DNA of 64,000 nucleotides, from NCBI RefSeq assembly GCF_001895005.1, contig NZ_BCXH01000009.1, forward strand, positions 148,183-212,182, given 5' to 3'. The stretch is from Rhodococcus yunnanensis NBRC 103083. Its GTDB lineage: Bacteria; Actinomycetota; Actinomycetes; Mycobacteriales; Mycobacteriaceae. The notes below the pieces were generated by a model that was not told the DNA's origin, searched no databases, and worked only from the letters and a program-made list of their open reading frames with translations. Positions 1 through 9,018 of the stretch are shown one piece after another. Each line of letters starts with the position of its first letter. Position 1 is the stretch's first letter. The translations under genes and the position numbers were made by a program.

Positions 1-62
1 CGGACGGATTCTGTTACACATGGCATAGTTGAAGCGTCAACTAAGAACCGAAGGAGTCCACG

Positions 63-1022
63 ATGCCCGCCGTGACTGTCGACAACATCCTTTCCCTTCC
101 CCGAATCCCGTTGCCCGACGCGTCGGCGACCCCTCGGCCGGTCAAGACCGTCACCACGGCACCGACCGGCTACGAGGGCGAAGGATTCCCGGTTCGCCGT
201 GCTTTCGCAGGCATCGACCTGCCTGCTCTCGACCCGTTCATCCACATGGATCAGATGGGCGAGGTGAATTACGCGCCGGGCGAGCCCAAAGGCACTCCGT
301 GGCATCCGCACCGCGGGTTCGAGACCGTCACGTACATGATCGACGGGATCATGGAACACCAGGATTCGCACGGTGGCGGCGGCATCATCAGTGGCGGCGA
401 CACACAGTGGATGACGGCCGGAGCCGGAATCCTGCACATCGAGGCTCCGCCGGAGCATCTCGTGCAGTCGGGCGGACTGTTCCACGGTGTGCAACTGTGG
501 GTCAACCTGCCACGCGACAACAAGTTGGCATCGCCGCGCTACCAGGACATCACCGGGAACAAGGTGGCGTTGCTGTCGAGCGACGACGGCGGGGCGCTCG
601 TGCGCGTCATCGCAGGCGAGGTCGCCGGCCATCACGGCCCTGGCTCGACCTACACCCCGATCGCACTCGCGCACGCCACCGTCGCACCGGGAGCATCGGT
701 GTCACTGCCGTGGAACCGGGACTTCAATGCCCTCGTGTACGTCCTCGCCGGTGCGGGAACGGTCGGCGCCGACCGCCGTCCGATCCACATGGGGCAGACG
801 GCTCTGTTCGGCCGCGGCGACACCATCGAGTTCACGGCGTCGGATGCACCCGATTCACGCAGTGAGTCGTTGGAGGTCTTCGTGCTCGGCGGCAAGCCGA
901 TTCGTGAGCCCGTCGCCATGGCGGGGCCGTTCGTCATGAACACCAAATCCGAGGTGCTCCAGGCGTTCGAGGACTACCAGGCCGGCCGGTTCGGTGTGGC
1001 TGCGCCGCCCGTGCACGAGTAG
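63..1022 (+). CDS. Pirin family protein (bicupin)
   Basis: A 319-residue pirin. Pirins are cytosolic two-cupin proteins that bind one metal; some have quercetin 2,3-dioxygenase activity and others act as redox-sensitive partners of regulators or enzymes. The N-terminal cupin keeps the metal set of human pirin: H81 and H83 in WHPHRGFE, then H125 and E127 in ILHIEAPPE. The start is supported by AAGGAG about 7 nt upstream. It converges with the maltokinase gene, 10 bp beyond its stop. A second, shorter pirin lies 1.6 kb downstream. The family is sure; the substrate cannot be read from sequence. Confidence 0.93.
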   Translation: MPAVTVDNILSLPRIPLPDASATPRPVKTVTTAPTGYEGEGFPVRRAFAGIDLPALDPFIHMDQMGEVNYAPGEPKGTPWHPHRGFETVTYMIDGIMEHQDSHGGGGIISGGDTQWMTAGAGILHIEAPPEHLVQSGGLFHGVQLWVNLPRDNKLASPRYQDITGNKVALLSSDDGGALVRVIAGEVAGHHGPGSTYTPIALAHATVAPGASVSLPWNRDFNALVYVLAGAGTVGADRRPIHMGQTALFGRGDTIEFTASDAPDSRSESLEVFVLGGKPIREPVAMAGPFVMNTKSEVLQAFEDYQAGRFGVAAPPVHE

Positions 1023-1032
1023 CGGCCGGCTC

Positions 1033-2439
1033 TCACTCCGCGCTCACGGGCGCCAGCCGCCCCACGGCGCGCATCGGCAGATCCAGCCACGTCGGCCGGT
1101 TGCGCGCCTCGTACACCGCCTCGTAGACGGCCTTGTCCAGCTCGTATGCGCTGAGCAGGGCCGCTTCGTTGCGCGGATCCGTCCCGGACACCTCGGCGTA
1201 TCCCTGACAGAAGGCCGCCGAGTTCCGCGCCGCCCACCCCGATGCGCGGGCATAGGTCTCCTCGGTGACATCCGGGTCGCCGAGCAGAAGGTGATGCGCC
1301 GCGTAATCGAACGACCGCAGCATTCCAGCGATGTCGCGTAGCGGACTGTCCATCTGCCGACGTTCTTCGAGCGGCTTGGCCGGCTCTCCTTCGAAGTCGA
1401 TCAACAACCACGTCGACGGCGTCCGCAGAACCTGCCCCAGATGCAGATCGCCGTGGATGCGCTGGACCGTCGTCGTACCGGCGCTCTCCGCCCGGGCGAT
1501 CAGCTCCCGCGCGGCAGGTAGATGGTCTGTCAGCGCCGGGACCACCGCTGCGGCACTCTCGACACGTTCGACGATCTCGTCGACGGCCTCCGACGCCGCA
1601 GCACGCTCTGCAGTGCCCAGTTGCCCCGCCAGATCTGCGTGCACGTGCGCGACCGCGGCACCGAGCTCGCGTGCCTCGTCGGCGAAGTCCGAATCCATGT
1701 CCTCGGGCGGGCGATCGGATGCCAACAGGTCGCGCACACTCGCCAACGCCGTGGTCCATCCCTCGGCGGAGTTCGCCGCGAAGTCCTGTGCCATGCCGAG
1801 CATCGAGAGTCGGCCGCCACTGCCGGTCTCCATCCACGCTCGCAGCGGAGCGACGTACGTACACCCCGTCTCCGCGAGGGCACGGTGAAGCTCGATGTCC
1901 GGATTGACGCCGACGGCGACCTGCCGAAACAGCTTGAGCAGCAGCGCTTCACCCAGAATCACCGACGTGTTCGACTGCTCGGCACCCAGCACTCGCCCGG
2001 CCATACCCGCGTCGACACCTGCCCCGGGGACAGTGCGGAAGTCGATCGAACCGATCGACCCTGCCGAGGCCAACGCGTCCGAATACATCGCGATGATCTC
2101 GGGATCACGCAAACCGTCGTAGACGAAGAGACTGCCGGGAAGCGGTACCTGCCACGGCAGCAGCTCCTCGACCGGTTCGGCGCGGACCCCGAGGGGCACC
2201 TGATACTGCTGGACGAGGCCACCGGCAAGTTCGACGTCGACGAGCAGGTGCACGGCATCGACTCCGTGGCGCGACCCGAGATGCACCCGACTCGCAGCAC
2301 TCACTCCGAGTACAGCAGAACCCTTCGCCGCGAACCACCTCTGCTGCGGAAGCCAGGAAACCAGCGCCACCTCCAGCAGTGCCGTTTCAGGGAGTGCCGT
2401 TTCACGAGATTCGGCATTGACGTCCGCACTGTCGGTCAT
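1033..2439 (-). CDS. mak: Maltokinase (maltose-1-phosphate forming)
   Basis: A 468-residue maltokinase of the Mak/Pep2 type, which phosphorylates maltose with ATP to give maltose 1-phosphate, the donor for GlgE in the trehalose-to-alpha-glucan route. Visible marks are the N-terminal WLPQQRWFAAKG block and the kinase-like catalytic region IHGDLHLGQVL followed by LLIDFEGEPAKPLEERR. The reading frame stays open upstream to 2520, but family similarity begins after the ATG at 2439 (MTDSADV...), so I use that start. In many actinobacteria mak is next to or fused with treS; here neither treS nor glgE/glgB is adjacent, and two pirin genes flank it. Confidence 0.9.
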   Translation of the reverse strand: MTDSADVNAESRETALPETALLEVALVSWLPQQRWFAAKGSAVLGVSAASRVHLGSRHGVDAVHLLVDVELAGGLVQQYQVPLGVRAEPVEELLPWQVPLPGSLFVYDGLRDPEIIAMYSDALASAGSIGSIDFRTVPGAGVDAGMAGRVLGAEQSNTSVILGEALLLKLFRQVAVGVNPDIELHRALAETGCTYVAPLRAWMETGSGGRLSMLGMAQDFAANSAEGWTTALASVRDLLASDRPPEDMDSDFADEARELGAAVAHVHADLAGQLGTAERAAASEAVDEIVERVESAAAVVPALTDHLPAARELIARAESAGTTTVQRIHGDLHLGQVLRTPSTWLLIDFEGEPAKPLEERRQMDSPLRDIAGMLRSFDYAAHHLLLGDPDVTEETYARASGWAARNSAAFCQGYAEVSGTDPRNEAALLSAYELDKAVYEAVYEARNRPTWLDLPMRAVGRLAPVSAE

Positions 2440-2624
2440 ATCGAGTTCTCTCGCCTCCGCATGTCGCCGCGTCCGATTGACTGTATCCACCCAGCAACTC
2501 TTCTCGCTCGGTGAGCACACGTCCGTCTACCCGAAACTGTTCGTCTCACACCTCGTGGTCATTCGTCGCGCGAAAGTTATACGACCCTCTGCGTCCCGCA
2601 CGGGCGCCTCGTTAGAGTGGAGCC

Positions 2625-3386
2625 ATGCCCCCTCCCATTCCTCACGTATATATCCACCGGGCGGGCGATCGTCTGAAAACCCGTGTGGCGTGGCTCGACT
2701 CGAAGCATTCGTTCTCCTTCGGCCAGCACTACGATCCGGACAACACCCACCACGGCCTGCTGCTCGTCAACAACGACGACATCGTCGCTCCTGGGCAGGG
2801 TTTCGACTCGCATCCACATCGCGACATGGAAATAGTGACGTGGGTCATGAAGGGGTCACTGGTCCATCAGGATTCGATCGGACACTCCGGCGTCATCTAT
2901 CCCGGTCTTGCGCAGCGTATGAGCGCAGGCCGAGGAATCATGCATTCGGAGAAGAACGATTCGTGGCGCATGACGGGCGAAACACACCACGAGCCGGTCC
3001 GATTCGTCCAGATGTGGGTCATGCCGGACACTCCCGGAATCGACCCGGGGTACGAGCAACTCGAGATCGACGACGAATTGCTGCGCGGCGGACTGGTTCC
3101 CGTCGCGTCGGGCATGAAAAAACATGCAGGGCAGTCCGCGATCTCCATCTCTCAGAAGTCGGCGGCCCTGCACGCGGCACGATTGCAACCCGGTCGCCCG
3201 ATAACCGTTCCGGAAGCGCCCTACGTGCATGTTTTCGTGGCCGAAGGGACCGTGCAGATGGAAGGCGTCGGCGAACTCTACGAGGGCGACGCCGTCAGAC
3301 TCAGTTACTCTGGTGGACAACGCATCCAGTCCTCCGAGCCCGCCGAGGTACTGATCTGGGAGATGCACGCGCGGCTGGGGCAATGA
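2625..3386 (+). CDS. Pirin family protein (YhhW-like)
   Basis: A 253-residue pirin, shorter than the first one in the window and closer to the bacterial YhhW type. The metal-binding residues are present: H63 and H65 in SHPHRDME, and H107 and E109 in GIMHSE. It is divergent from the maltokinase gene, with about 185 bp between the two start codons that must hold both promoters. Known members bind a metal and some show quercetinase activity in vitro; the physiological role here is not evident. Confidence 0.92.
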   Translation: MPPPIPHVYIHRAGDRLKTRVAWLDSKHSFSFGQHYDPDNTHHGLLLVNNDDIVAPGQGFDSHPHRDMEIVTWVMKGSLVHQDSIGHSGVIYPGLAQRMSAGRGIMHSEKNDSWRMTGETHHEPVRFVQMWVMPDTPGIDPGYEQLEIDDELLRGGLVPVASGMKKHAGQSAISISQKSAALHAARLQPGRPITVPEAPYVHVFVAEGTVQMEGVGELYEGDAVRLSYSGGQRIQSSEPAEVLIWEMHARLGQ

Positions 3387-3497
3387 CCAGCCGCGTTCCA
3401 CCGCGACATCGATCATGATTCGCGATCGAGCACTACGACGTCCCCCGCTGGCCTAAGCTTCGAGCACTGGTCACCGCACGCATCGGAGGGGTCCGCC

Positions 3498-4196
3498 GTG
3501 TCAGACAAGCCGCCGTCAGAACAGCCGCCGGAACAGCCGTCGGATCAGCCACGCCAGAACCAACCGCCCCAGAACCCACCGCCCCAGAACCCACCGCCAG
3601 GGAACCAACCGCCCCAGGATCCGCAGGGCGGTTATCCCCCTGGTCAGACTCCTCCGGGTCAGTATCCCCCGGCTGGTCAGTACGCACAGCCCGGTGGATA
3701 CCCGCCCCCCGGTCAGTACCAGAGTCCCGGTCAGTACCAAAGTCCCGGTCAATACCAAGCTCCTGGTCAGTACCAGGCCCAGAACGCCACGCCTCCGAAC
3801 ACCGCGCCCCAGAACACCGCGCCCCAGAACACCGCCGGGATCATTGCGCTGGTTCTGGCTATTCTGGCGTTCCTGACGAGTTGGACGATCGTCGGCGGGA
3901 TCATTCTCGGGCTGCTGGCGGTGGTGTTGGGTTTCGTCGGTAGGTCGAAGTACAAGAAGGGTGCGGCCACCAACGGGACGGTCGCGCTCGTCGCGATCAT
4001 TCTGGGGTTCATCGCGGCGATACTGTCGATCGTGCTGGTCGTCATCGGGATCGGGATCTTCGCCAATTCGGGTGGCAAGGATTTCACCGACTGCATCAGC
4101 AAGGCGGGCACCAACCAGCGTGAACAGCAGCGATGCGGTGAGGAATTCAAGCGTGACATCGAGGACCGGTACTCGATCACGATCGACCCGACGTGA
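3498..4196 (+). CDS. DUF4190 membrane protein with Pro/Gln-rich N-terminus
   Basis: A 232-residue protein. Residues 1 to about 110 are a low-complexity Pro/Gln/Gly/Tyr region with repeats such as PPQNPP, SPGQYQ and TAPQN. This is followed by two hydrophobic helices (starting at GIIALVLAILAFLTSW and at NGTVALVAIILGFIAAIL), the usual DUF4190 arrangement, and a short polar tail with two cysteines. The GTG start has GGAGGGG upstream. Proteins of this design sit in the actinobacterial cytoplasmic membrane; no function is established. The repeat units are also repeats in the DNA, so copy number may vary between strains. Confidence 0.85.
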   Translation: MSDKPPSEQPPEQPSDQPRQNQPPQNPPPQNPPPGNQPPQDPQGGYPPGQTPPGQYPPAGQYAQPGGYPPPGQYQSPGQYQSPGQYQAPGQYQAQNATPPNTAPQNTAPQNTAGIIALVLAILAFLTSWTIVGGIILGLLAVVLGFVGRSKYKKGAATNGTVALVAIILGFIAAILSIVLVVIGIGIFANSGGKDFTDCISKAGTNQREQQRCGEEFKRDIEDRYSITIDPT

Positions 4197-4269
4197 ACCG
4201 GTCCGACTCCCAGCTCGTTCACAGGTTTGTCCCAGCTTCACCGGAGGGAGCTGCAGCAGCATCGTCGGT

Positions 4270-5277
4270 ATGAACAAAGATGTCGAACGCAGCCGCTCGC
4301 GAGTCAGCCGTAGGCGGGCGATGGCCCTGGGCGGCGGCGTGAGCCTCGCCGGGCTGGTCGCCGCCTGCACCGGCAATTCGAACTCCACCTCCAGCACCGC
4401 CGCAACAAGCACAGCCGCATCGAGTACAGCCACATCGAGTACAGCCACGGGCTCCGGCGACGCGTTCACCGCACTGTTGAACGAAGCCCCTCAATGCTTG
4501 ATGACGACGGAGGAGACCCAGGGCCCGTACTGGTTCGACGTCGATTCCATCCGTAGCGACATCCGTGAAGACCGCCCGGGCACCACGTTCGAGCTCGCTC
4601 TACGCGTACAGGACCTGAACAACTGTGCTGCCGACGGCACCGCCAACGTGATCGGCAACGCCGTCGTCGAGATCTGGCACTGCGATGCAGGCGGGGTCTA
4701 CTCCGGCTTCGAATCCGGCTCGACGGCCGCGGACATCGGCGGCGGCGGCGCTCCCGGCGGCATGGGCACACCTCCCGAAGGCGGCATGGGCATGCCTCCC
4801 GAAGGCGGGATGGGCACGCCTCCCGAAGGCGGTCCCGGTGGACAGGGCGGGATGGACGGAATGGGCGGGATGGACGGGATGGGCGCGTCGGGTGAGACGT
4901 CGGACGGTTCGTACAGCTCCGGTGACTCCGAATCGGCCACCACGGACGATGGAACCTACCTGCGCGGCGCGCAGACGACCGACGCCAACGGAATCGCCAA
5001 GTTCACCACTGTCTTCCCCGGCTGGTACGTCGGCCGCACCACACACATCCACCTCAAGGTGCACATCGACAAGAAGACGGTGCTCACCTCGCAGCTCTTC
5101 TTCGACGACGCCGTCAAGGCCGAGATCTATGCGACGTCCCCGTATTCGGATCACGCGGGCTGGGAGTCGAACACCCAGAACTCGAACGACAGCATCTACG
5201 ACGACACCGGCCTCGTCAGCGTGCGCACGAGCACCGACGGATACATCGGGGCCGTCAACCTCGGCGTCTCGGTCTAG
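4270..5277 (+). CDS. Secreted intradiol dioxygenase-like lipoprotein
   Basis: A 335-residue exported protein. R14-R16 followed by a hydrophobic stretch and the lipobox LVAAC (C33) indicate a Tat-type lipoprotein signal. The mature part carries the intradiol ring-cleavage dioxygenase core: GPYW at 85-88, WHCDAGGVYSG with Y144, and FPGWYVGRTTHIH with Y253, H259 and H261, which together give the two-Tyr two-His non-haem Fe(III) site. Between the iron-ligand tyrosines lies a Gly/Met/Pro-rich insertion (about 157-206) with repeats of the form GGMGTPPE. Extracellular members of this family cleave catechols; the substrate here is unknown. I start at 4270 because the open frame upstream lies inside the preceding gene and the signal peptide begins here. 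Confidence 0.9.
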   Translation: MNKDVERSRSRVSRRRAMALGGGVSLAGLVAACTGNSNSTSSTAATSTAASSTATSSTATGSGDAFTALLNEAPQCLMTTEETQGPYWFDVDSIRSDIREDRPGTTFELALRVQDLNNCAADGTANVIGNAVVEIWHCDAGGVYSGFESGSTAADIGGGGAPGGMGTPPEGGMGMPPEGGMGTPPEGGPGGQGGMDGMGGMDGMGASGETSDGSYSSGDSESATTDDGTYLRGAQTTDANGIAKFTTVFPGWYVGRTTHIHLKVHIDKKTVLTSQLFFDDAVKAEIYATSPYSDHAGWESNTQNSNDSIYDDTGLVSVRTSTDGYIGAVNLGVSV

Positions 5278-5284
5278 CCCAGAA

Positions 5285-6436
5285 CTACTGCACCGCGGCG
5301 ACGACCACCTGGTTGCCGCCGCGGTGTTTTGCCTCGTACATGGCCACGTCCGCCCGGCGGATCAGATGCGTCACCGTCGTCACGCTGTCGTTCCGGACAA
5401 CACTGTCGTTCCGGATGGCACTGTCGTCCCGGATGGCACTCTCCCCCTTCGTGACACGTGCGCCGCTCGTGCCGGGGGCGGAGGCGACGCCGATGCTGAC
5501 GGTGAGTGGGGAGTCGTCGTGCGAGGCGTACAGGCGTTTGCGAAGCCATTCGGCCACCGAGGCCGCCTGCTCGGCGGGCATTCGTGCCACGACGGCGAAC
5601 TCCTCACCTCCCGTGCGTGCAACGAGGACGTCGTCGATCCGCAACCGGTGAGCGATCAGCCGAAGAGCGCGGTCGCCGCCCTCGTGCCCGAATCGATCGT
5701 TGATCTGTTTGAATCGATCGACGTCGATGACCATGACGCTCACCGGTGAATCGTCCACCAGGAACCGCGGCAACTCGTCGTCGAGGCCGCGCCTGTTGTG
5801 CAATCCCGTCAACGGATCGAACATCGCTCCATGTGCGTCGATACGCAGATTGAGCAACACCGACTGCAAGAACACCGGTGTCGAGAACATCACCGGCAGA
5901 AACACCACGAGCTGGGACCATGTGAGTCCGTGATCTTCCGACGGCGAATGGAGGATGAGTGCGAGCAGGGTCGTGACGGTCACCGCCGACCAGGCGAGAT
6001 GCGCGACGAGCACTCTCGGACCATGGAAGACCTGCACGTAGACGCCGGTCGTCGCGAGCAGTACGCATCCGGGGAACGACACTTCGATCGACCCGTAGGA
6101 CAGCAGCGCCAACGTCGTTCCGATGTCGGCGTACACCACGAACAGCAGGCTTTGCCGCTCGCTCGGCCACGGCCCTCTCAGCCAGAGCGCTCCGACCAGG
6201 AACGCCGACGTGGCGCCGACGAAGATTACGAGCGTACTCAGTTGCGATCTCGGCGGCACGAACGTCAGGTAGGCGGTGACCGCGGCCAGCCCGTAACAGA
6301 AGCAGCTGATTCCGACGCCGACACGGTAGGCCGACAGGGCGCCGTGGGATTCGAAGTAGCGAACCATCCAGCTGTACCCGGCGGGCTGGTGCCACCATCT
6401 GCGCAGAAACGTCACATCGTGCGCCTTCCACGCCAT
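5285..6436 (-). CDS. Membrane-anchored GGDEF protein (probable diguanylate cyclase)
   Basis: A 383-residue protein. Roughly the first 190 residues hold about six hydrophobic helices, forming a membrane sensor module of unknown input. A GGDEF domain follows (FDPLTGLHNRRGL, VIDVDRFKQINDRFGH) with an intact GGEEF signature near residue 275, so c-di-GMP synthesis from two GTP is expected. The RxxD inhibitory site is not in the usual register: RIDD lies one residue too far upstream. A surface loop near the C-terminus is an 18-bp tandem repeat (RDDSAIRNDSVVRNDS). It converges with the dioxygenase gene at a 7-bp gap. Confidence 0.9.
   Translation of the reverse strand: MAWKAHDVTFLRRWWHQPAGYSWMVRYFESHGALSAYRVGVGISCFCYGLAAVTAYLTFVPPRSQLSTLVIFVGATSAFLVGALWLRGPWPSERQSLLFVVYADIGTTLALLSYGSIEVSFPGCVLLATTGVYVQVFHGPRVLVAHLAWSAVTVTTLLALILHSPSEDHGLTWSQLVVFLPVMFSTPVFLQSVLLNLRIDAHGAMFDPLTGLHNRRGLDDELPRFLVDDSPVSVMVIDVDRFKQINDRFGHEGGDRALRLIAHRLRIDDVLVARTGGEEFAVVARMPAEQAASVAEWLRKRLYASHDDSPLTVSIGVASAPGTSGARVTKGESAIRDDSAIRNDSVVRNDSVTTVTHLIRRADVAMYEAKHRGGNQVVVAAVQ
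5291..5330 (+). terminator. Rho-independent terminator after the intradiol dioxygenase gene
   Basis: Perfect 10-bp inverted repeat, CACCGCGGCG at 5291-5300 and CGCCGCGGTG at 5317-5326, followed directly by TTTT. It sits 13 bp after the dioxygenase stop, inside the 3' end of the convergent GGDEF gene. Confidence 0.6.
5385..5438. repeat. 18-bp tandem repeat inside the GGDEF gene
   Basis: Three 18-bp copies of the form CTGTCGTTCCGGATGGCA, with 1 to 3 differences between copies, in frame with the GGDEF gene. They encode a repeated I/V-R-N/D-D-S unit in a loop between the catalytic core and the last strand-helix of the domain. Confidence 0.85.
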
Positions 6437-6502
6437 CCAACTTCGACTTCGGCCCGTTCGACGAGCAGACCGTGTGGTCGCTTTGACCGACTCTACCGCC
6501 CG

Positions 6503-8092
6503 TCACCCACGTAGGTCCCGCTGACGGAACATCGATGTTCCCGCTGTGAGTGCAACCAGTGCCACCGCGGTGAGCCACACCAGCGATGTCACCGAAACCT
6601 GTCCGCCTGGCAGGTGCGGCAGATGCGTGAACGGGGACAGATCGAGAACGGGCTGCGGGAGTCCGATCACCGTGCCGACCTGCCCGAGCAGTACGCACGC
6701 GGCAAGTACCGCCCACGCAGCGCTCGTCCAGCGGGGAATCGCCCCGAACAACAGGACGGTCACCCCGGCAAGCACCCACACCGCGGGTAGCTGACTCAGT
6801 GCGCCGCCGAGTACGCCCGGCAGCACCGAACCGAGATCTCCGACGCCGAGGCCGTAGGTAATTCCCGTCGCGAAGCCCACTACCAGCATCGCGACAGCCG
6901 AGCCCACGAGCGCGTACAGCAGGTGCGTCGAGAGCCAGCGAATCCGTCCGACGCTTCCGGCGAGTATCGACTCGGCGCGCAAGCTCTCCTCCTCGGTGTG
7001 CGCACGAAGAACCGCGGAGATCGCATACGCGGCAGCGCCGATTCCGAGAATGCCGATCACCGTCGCGACGAAGGACGCGGTGATCGACGACGTGCCACCG
7101 AATCTCGCGAGAGCGTCGGTGATCGCCTGACTCTCGCCCAACTGCCCGCTGACACCGTCCGCCGCACTTCCCAGCACCAGCCCGAACAACCCGAGCCCGA
7201 CGGTCCACGCGATCAGCGGCCCGCGTTGCTGCCGCCACGCCAGTGAAAACACACCGCTGAGCGAGAACACACCACCGGGCGAGGCGCCTGCGGGGCCCAG
7301 CCTGTCGGCCACGAGGCCGCCGCCGAGGTCGCGTGCACCTGCAAGGGCGAAGGACACCGCGATCGTCGACGCGGCCGCGACGAGAAGCGGCGCCGCAACC
7401 CACCATCGCTCGCCGGCGAAGGGCCGGATCTGTGCCGCCCACCCGATCGGCGAGAACCAGGACAGTGTCCCCGAACCTGCATCGCCGACCGCTCGCAGTG
7501 CGAACGCCGCCGCGAGAACCGACAGCGAGTAACCACGCGCGAGGCGGGCGCTCGACCCGATCTGCGCGGCGACGGCGGCAACGCCGGCGAACACGGCCCC
7601 GGACATGCCGATCGCCAGCCCGAAGGCGACACTGCCCGCGACTGCGAAGCCTGTGGCCACCAAGGACACCGCAGCGATCACCCCGGTTGCGGACACTGCG
7701 CCGACCGCGACGAGCAGGGCCGCCGCGAGTCCCGCATGACGTCCGACGGCCGTCGACCCCATCAGTTCGGTCCGACCTGCGTCCTCCTCGGCGCGGCTGT
7801 GCCGAATGACGGTCAGAATTGCCGCAAGCGGGGTCAACGTCAGCAGCAGTCCTGCGCGCCACGTCACGAGGGCACCGAGATCACTTCCGAAGATCGGGCC
7901 CACCATCGCCAACTCGGCAGGCGCGCGCAGTGTCGCCTCGTAGAAGACCTGCCGATCTGCCGCCGTCGGATACAGGCCCTCGAAACTGACCGCGTACAGC
8001 AGAGGCACCAGCCCGACGACCAGAATCCACAACGGCGCAACGATGCGATCCCTGCGGATGCAGAGCCGCACGAGACCCCAAATTCCGGTCAT
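6503..8092 (-). CDS. ABC-2 type exporter permease
   Basis: A 529-residue protein with about twelve hydrophobic segments, resembling permeases described as exporters of polyketide antibiotics (TnrB-like, double length). It should form the membrane channel for the ATPase encoded just upstream, whose stop overlaps this start as ATGA (8089-8092). The cargo may be a drug or lipid; nothing nearby identifies it. No dedicated regulator is adjacent. Confidence 0.88.
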   Translation of the reverse strand: MTGIWGLVRLCIRRDRIVAPLWILVVGLVPLLYAVSFEGLYPTAADRQVFYEATLRAPAELAMVGPIFGSDLGALVTWRAGLLLTLTPLAAILTVIRHSRAEEDAGRTELMGSTAVGRHAGLAAALLVAVGAVSATGVIAAVSLVATGFAVAGSVAFGLAIGMSGAVFAGVAAVAAQIGSSARLARGYSLSVLAAAFALRAVGDAGSGTLSWFSPIGWAAQIRPFAGERWWVAAPLLVAAASTIAVSFALAGARDLGGGLVADRLGPAGASPGGVFSLSGVFSLAWRQQRGPLIAWTVGLGLFGLVLGSAADGVSGQLGESQAITDALARFGGTSSITASFVATVIGILGIGAAAYAISAVLRAHTEEESLRAESILAGSVGRIRWLSTHLLYALVGSAVAMLVVGFATGITYGLGVGDLGSVLPGVLGGALSQLPAVWVLAGVTVLLFGAIPRWTSAAWAVLAACVLLGQVGTVIGLPQPVLDLSPFTHLPHLPGGQVSVTSLVWLTAVALVALTAGTSMFRQRDLRG

Positions 8093-8970
8093 GACCCGGT
8101 TCCGTAGTACCGAAGGAACAGGTCTTCGAGAGTCGGCGGTGAACTGGTCAGATTGGTGATTCCGGCGTCGGCGAGCACGTGCATCAGCGTCGGCAGATCG
8201 CCAGCTTCGACGCGGCAGCCGACCGTGTTGCCGTCGACCGACACGTTCGTCACTCCCGGCAGCGAGGTGAGGTCGGCGGGGACTCGCTGCACCTCGGCCG
8301 TGACGGTCGTGTGCGTCAGGTGCCGCATGTCGGTGAGCGAGCCGCTGTCCACGGTTCTGCCGTCACGGATGATCGTGACGCGCTCGCACAGTTTCTCGAC
8401 CTCGGACAGGATGTGCGACGACAGCAGCACCGTCGCACCCCGGGCCGACGCCTCGGCGACACAGTCGTCGAACACCTTCTCCATCAGCGGATCCAACCCG
8501 GATGTCGGCTCGTCGAGAAGGAGCAATTCTGCGTTCGACGAGAATGCCGCGACGAGAGCAACCTTCTGCCGATTCCCCTTCGAGTAGGTTCGCGCCTTCT
8601 TCCGCGGATCGAGCGCGAACTTCCCGATCAGCTCGGCGCGCCTGGACGCGTCGATACTGCCGCGCATGCGGCCGAGGAGATCGATGACCTCACCCCCGGT
8701 GAGCGACGGCCAGAGTGTGACGTCGCCCGGCACGTAGGCGAGGCGACGATGCAGTGCGACCGCGTCGGTCCACGGGTCGCCGCCGAGAAGTTCGACACGG
8801 CCGGAACTCGCCTTGACCAGACCGAGCAACACCCTGATCGTGGTGGACTTGCCTGCCCCGTTCGGTCCGAGAAATCCGTGAACCTCACCCTGCTCGACGT
8901 GCAGTTCGAGGCCATCGAGTGCACGGACGTCGCCGAAATTCTTCTGCAGTGCGCTGACGTGTACGACCAT
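8089..8970 (-). CDS. ABC transporter ATP-binding protein
   Basis: A 293-residue ATPase of the drug-exporter (DrrA/CcmA-like) group. It has Walker [10 protein letters not shown], the signature region [15 protein letters not shown], Walker [13 protein letters not shown], and a C-terminal extension typical of these exporters. It is the first gene of a two-gene operon with the ABC-2 permease. Its start is only 48 bp from the start of the divergent M13 peptidase gene, so the two promoters must overlap or share regulation. Confidence 0.92.
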   Translation of the reverse strand: MVVHVSALQKNFGDVRALDGLELHVEQGEVHGFLGPNGAGKSTTIRVLLGLVKASSGRVELLGGDPWTDAVALHRRLAYVPGDVTLWPSLTGGEVIDLLGRMRGSIDASRRAELIGKFALDPRKKARTYSKGNRQKVALVAAFSSNAELLLLDEPTSGLDPLMEKVFDDCVAEASARGATVLLSSHILSEVEKLCERVTIIRDGRTVDSGSLTDMRHLTHTTVTAEVQRVPADLTSLPGVTNVSVDGNTVGCRVEAGDLPTLMHVLADAGITNLTSSPPTLEDLFLRYYGTGS

Positions 8971-9018
8971 GGCGGGCTCCTGAGTCGAGAAGACCAGTTC
9001 CTGGAAGAAAGTGTAAAG

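Noticed and set aside
5600..5645. RxxD product-inhibition site in the GGDEF protein
   Set aside because: RIDD is one residue out of register with the usual position five residues before GG(D/E)EF, so I do not call it.
5604..7862. 752-residue minus-strand open frame
   Set aside because: Arg-rich, low-information translation in another frame of the ABC permease and GGDEF genes; a shadow caused by GC bias.
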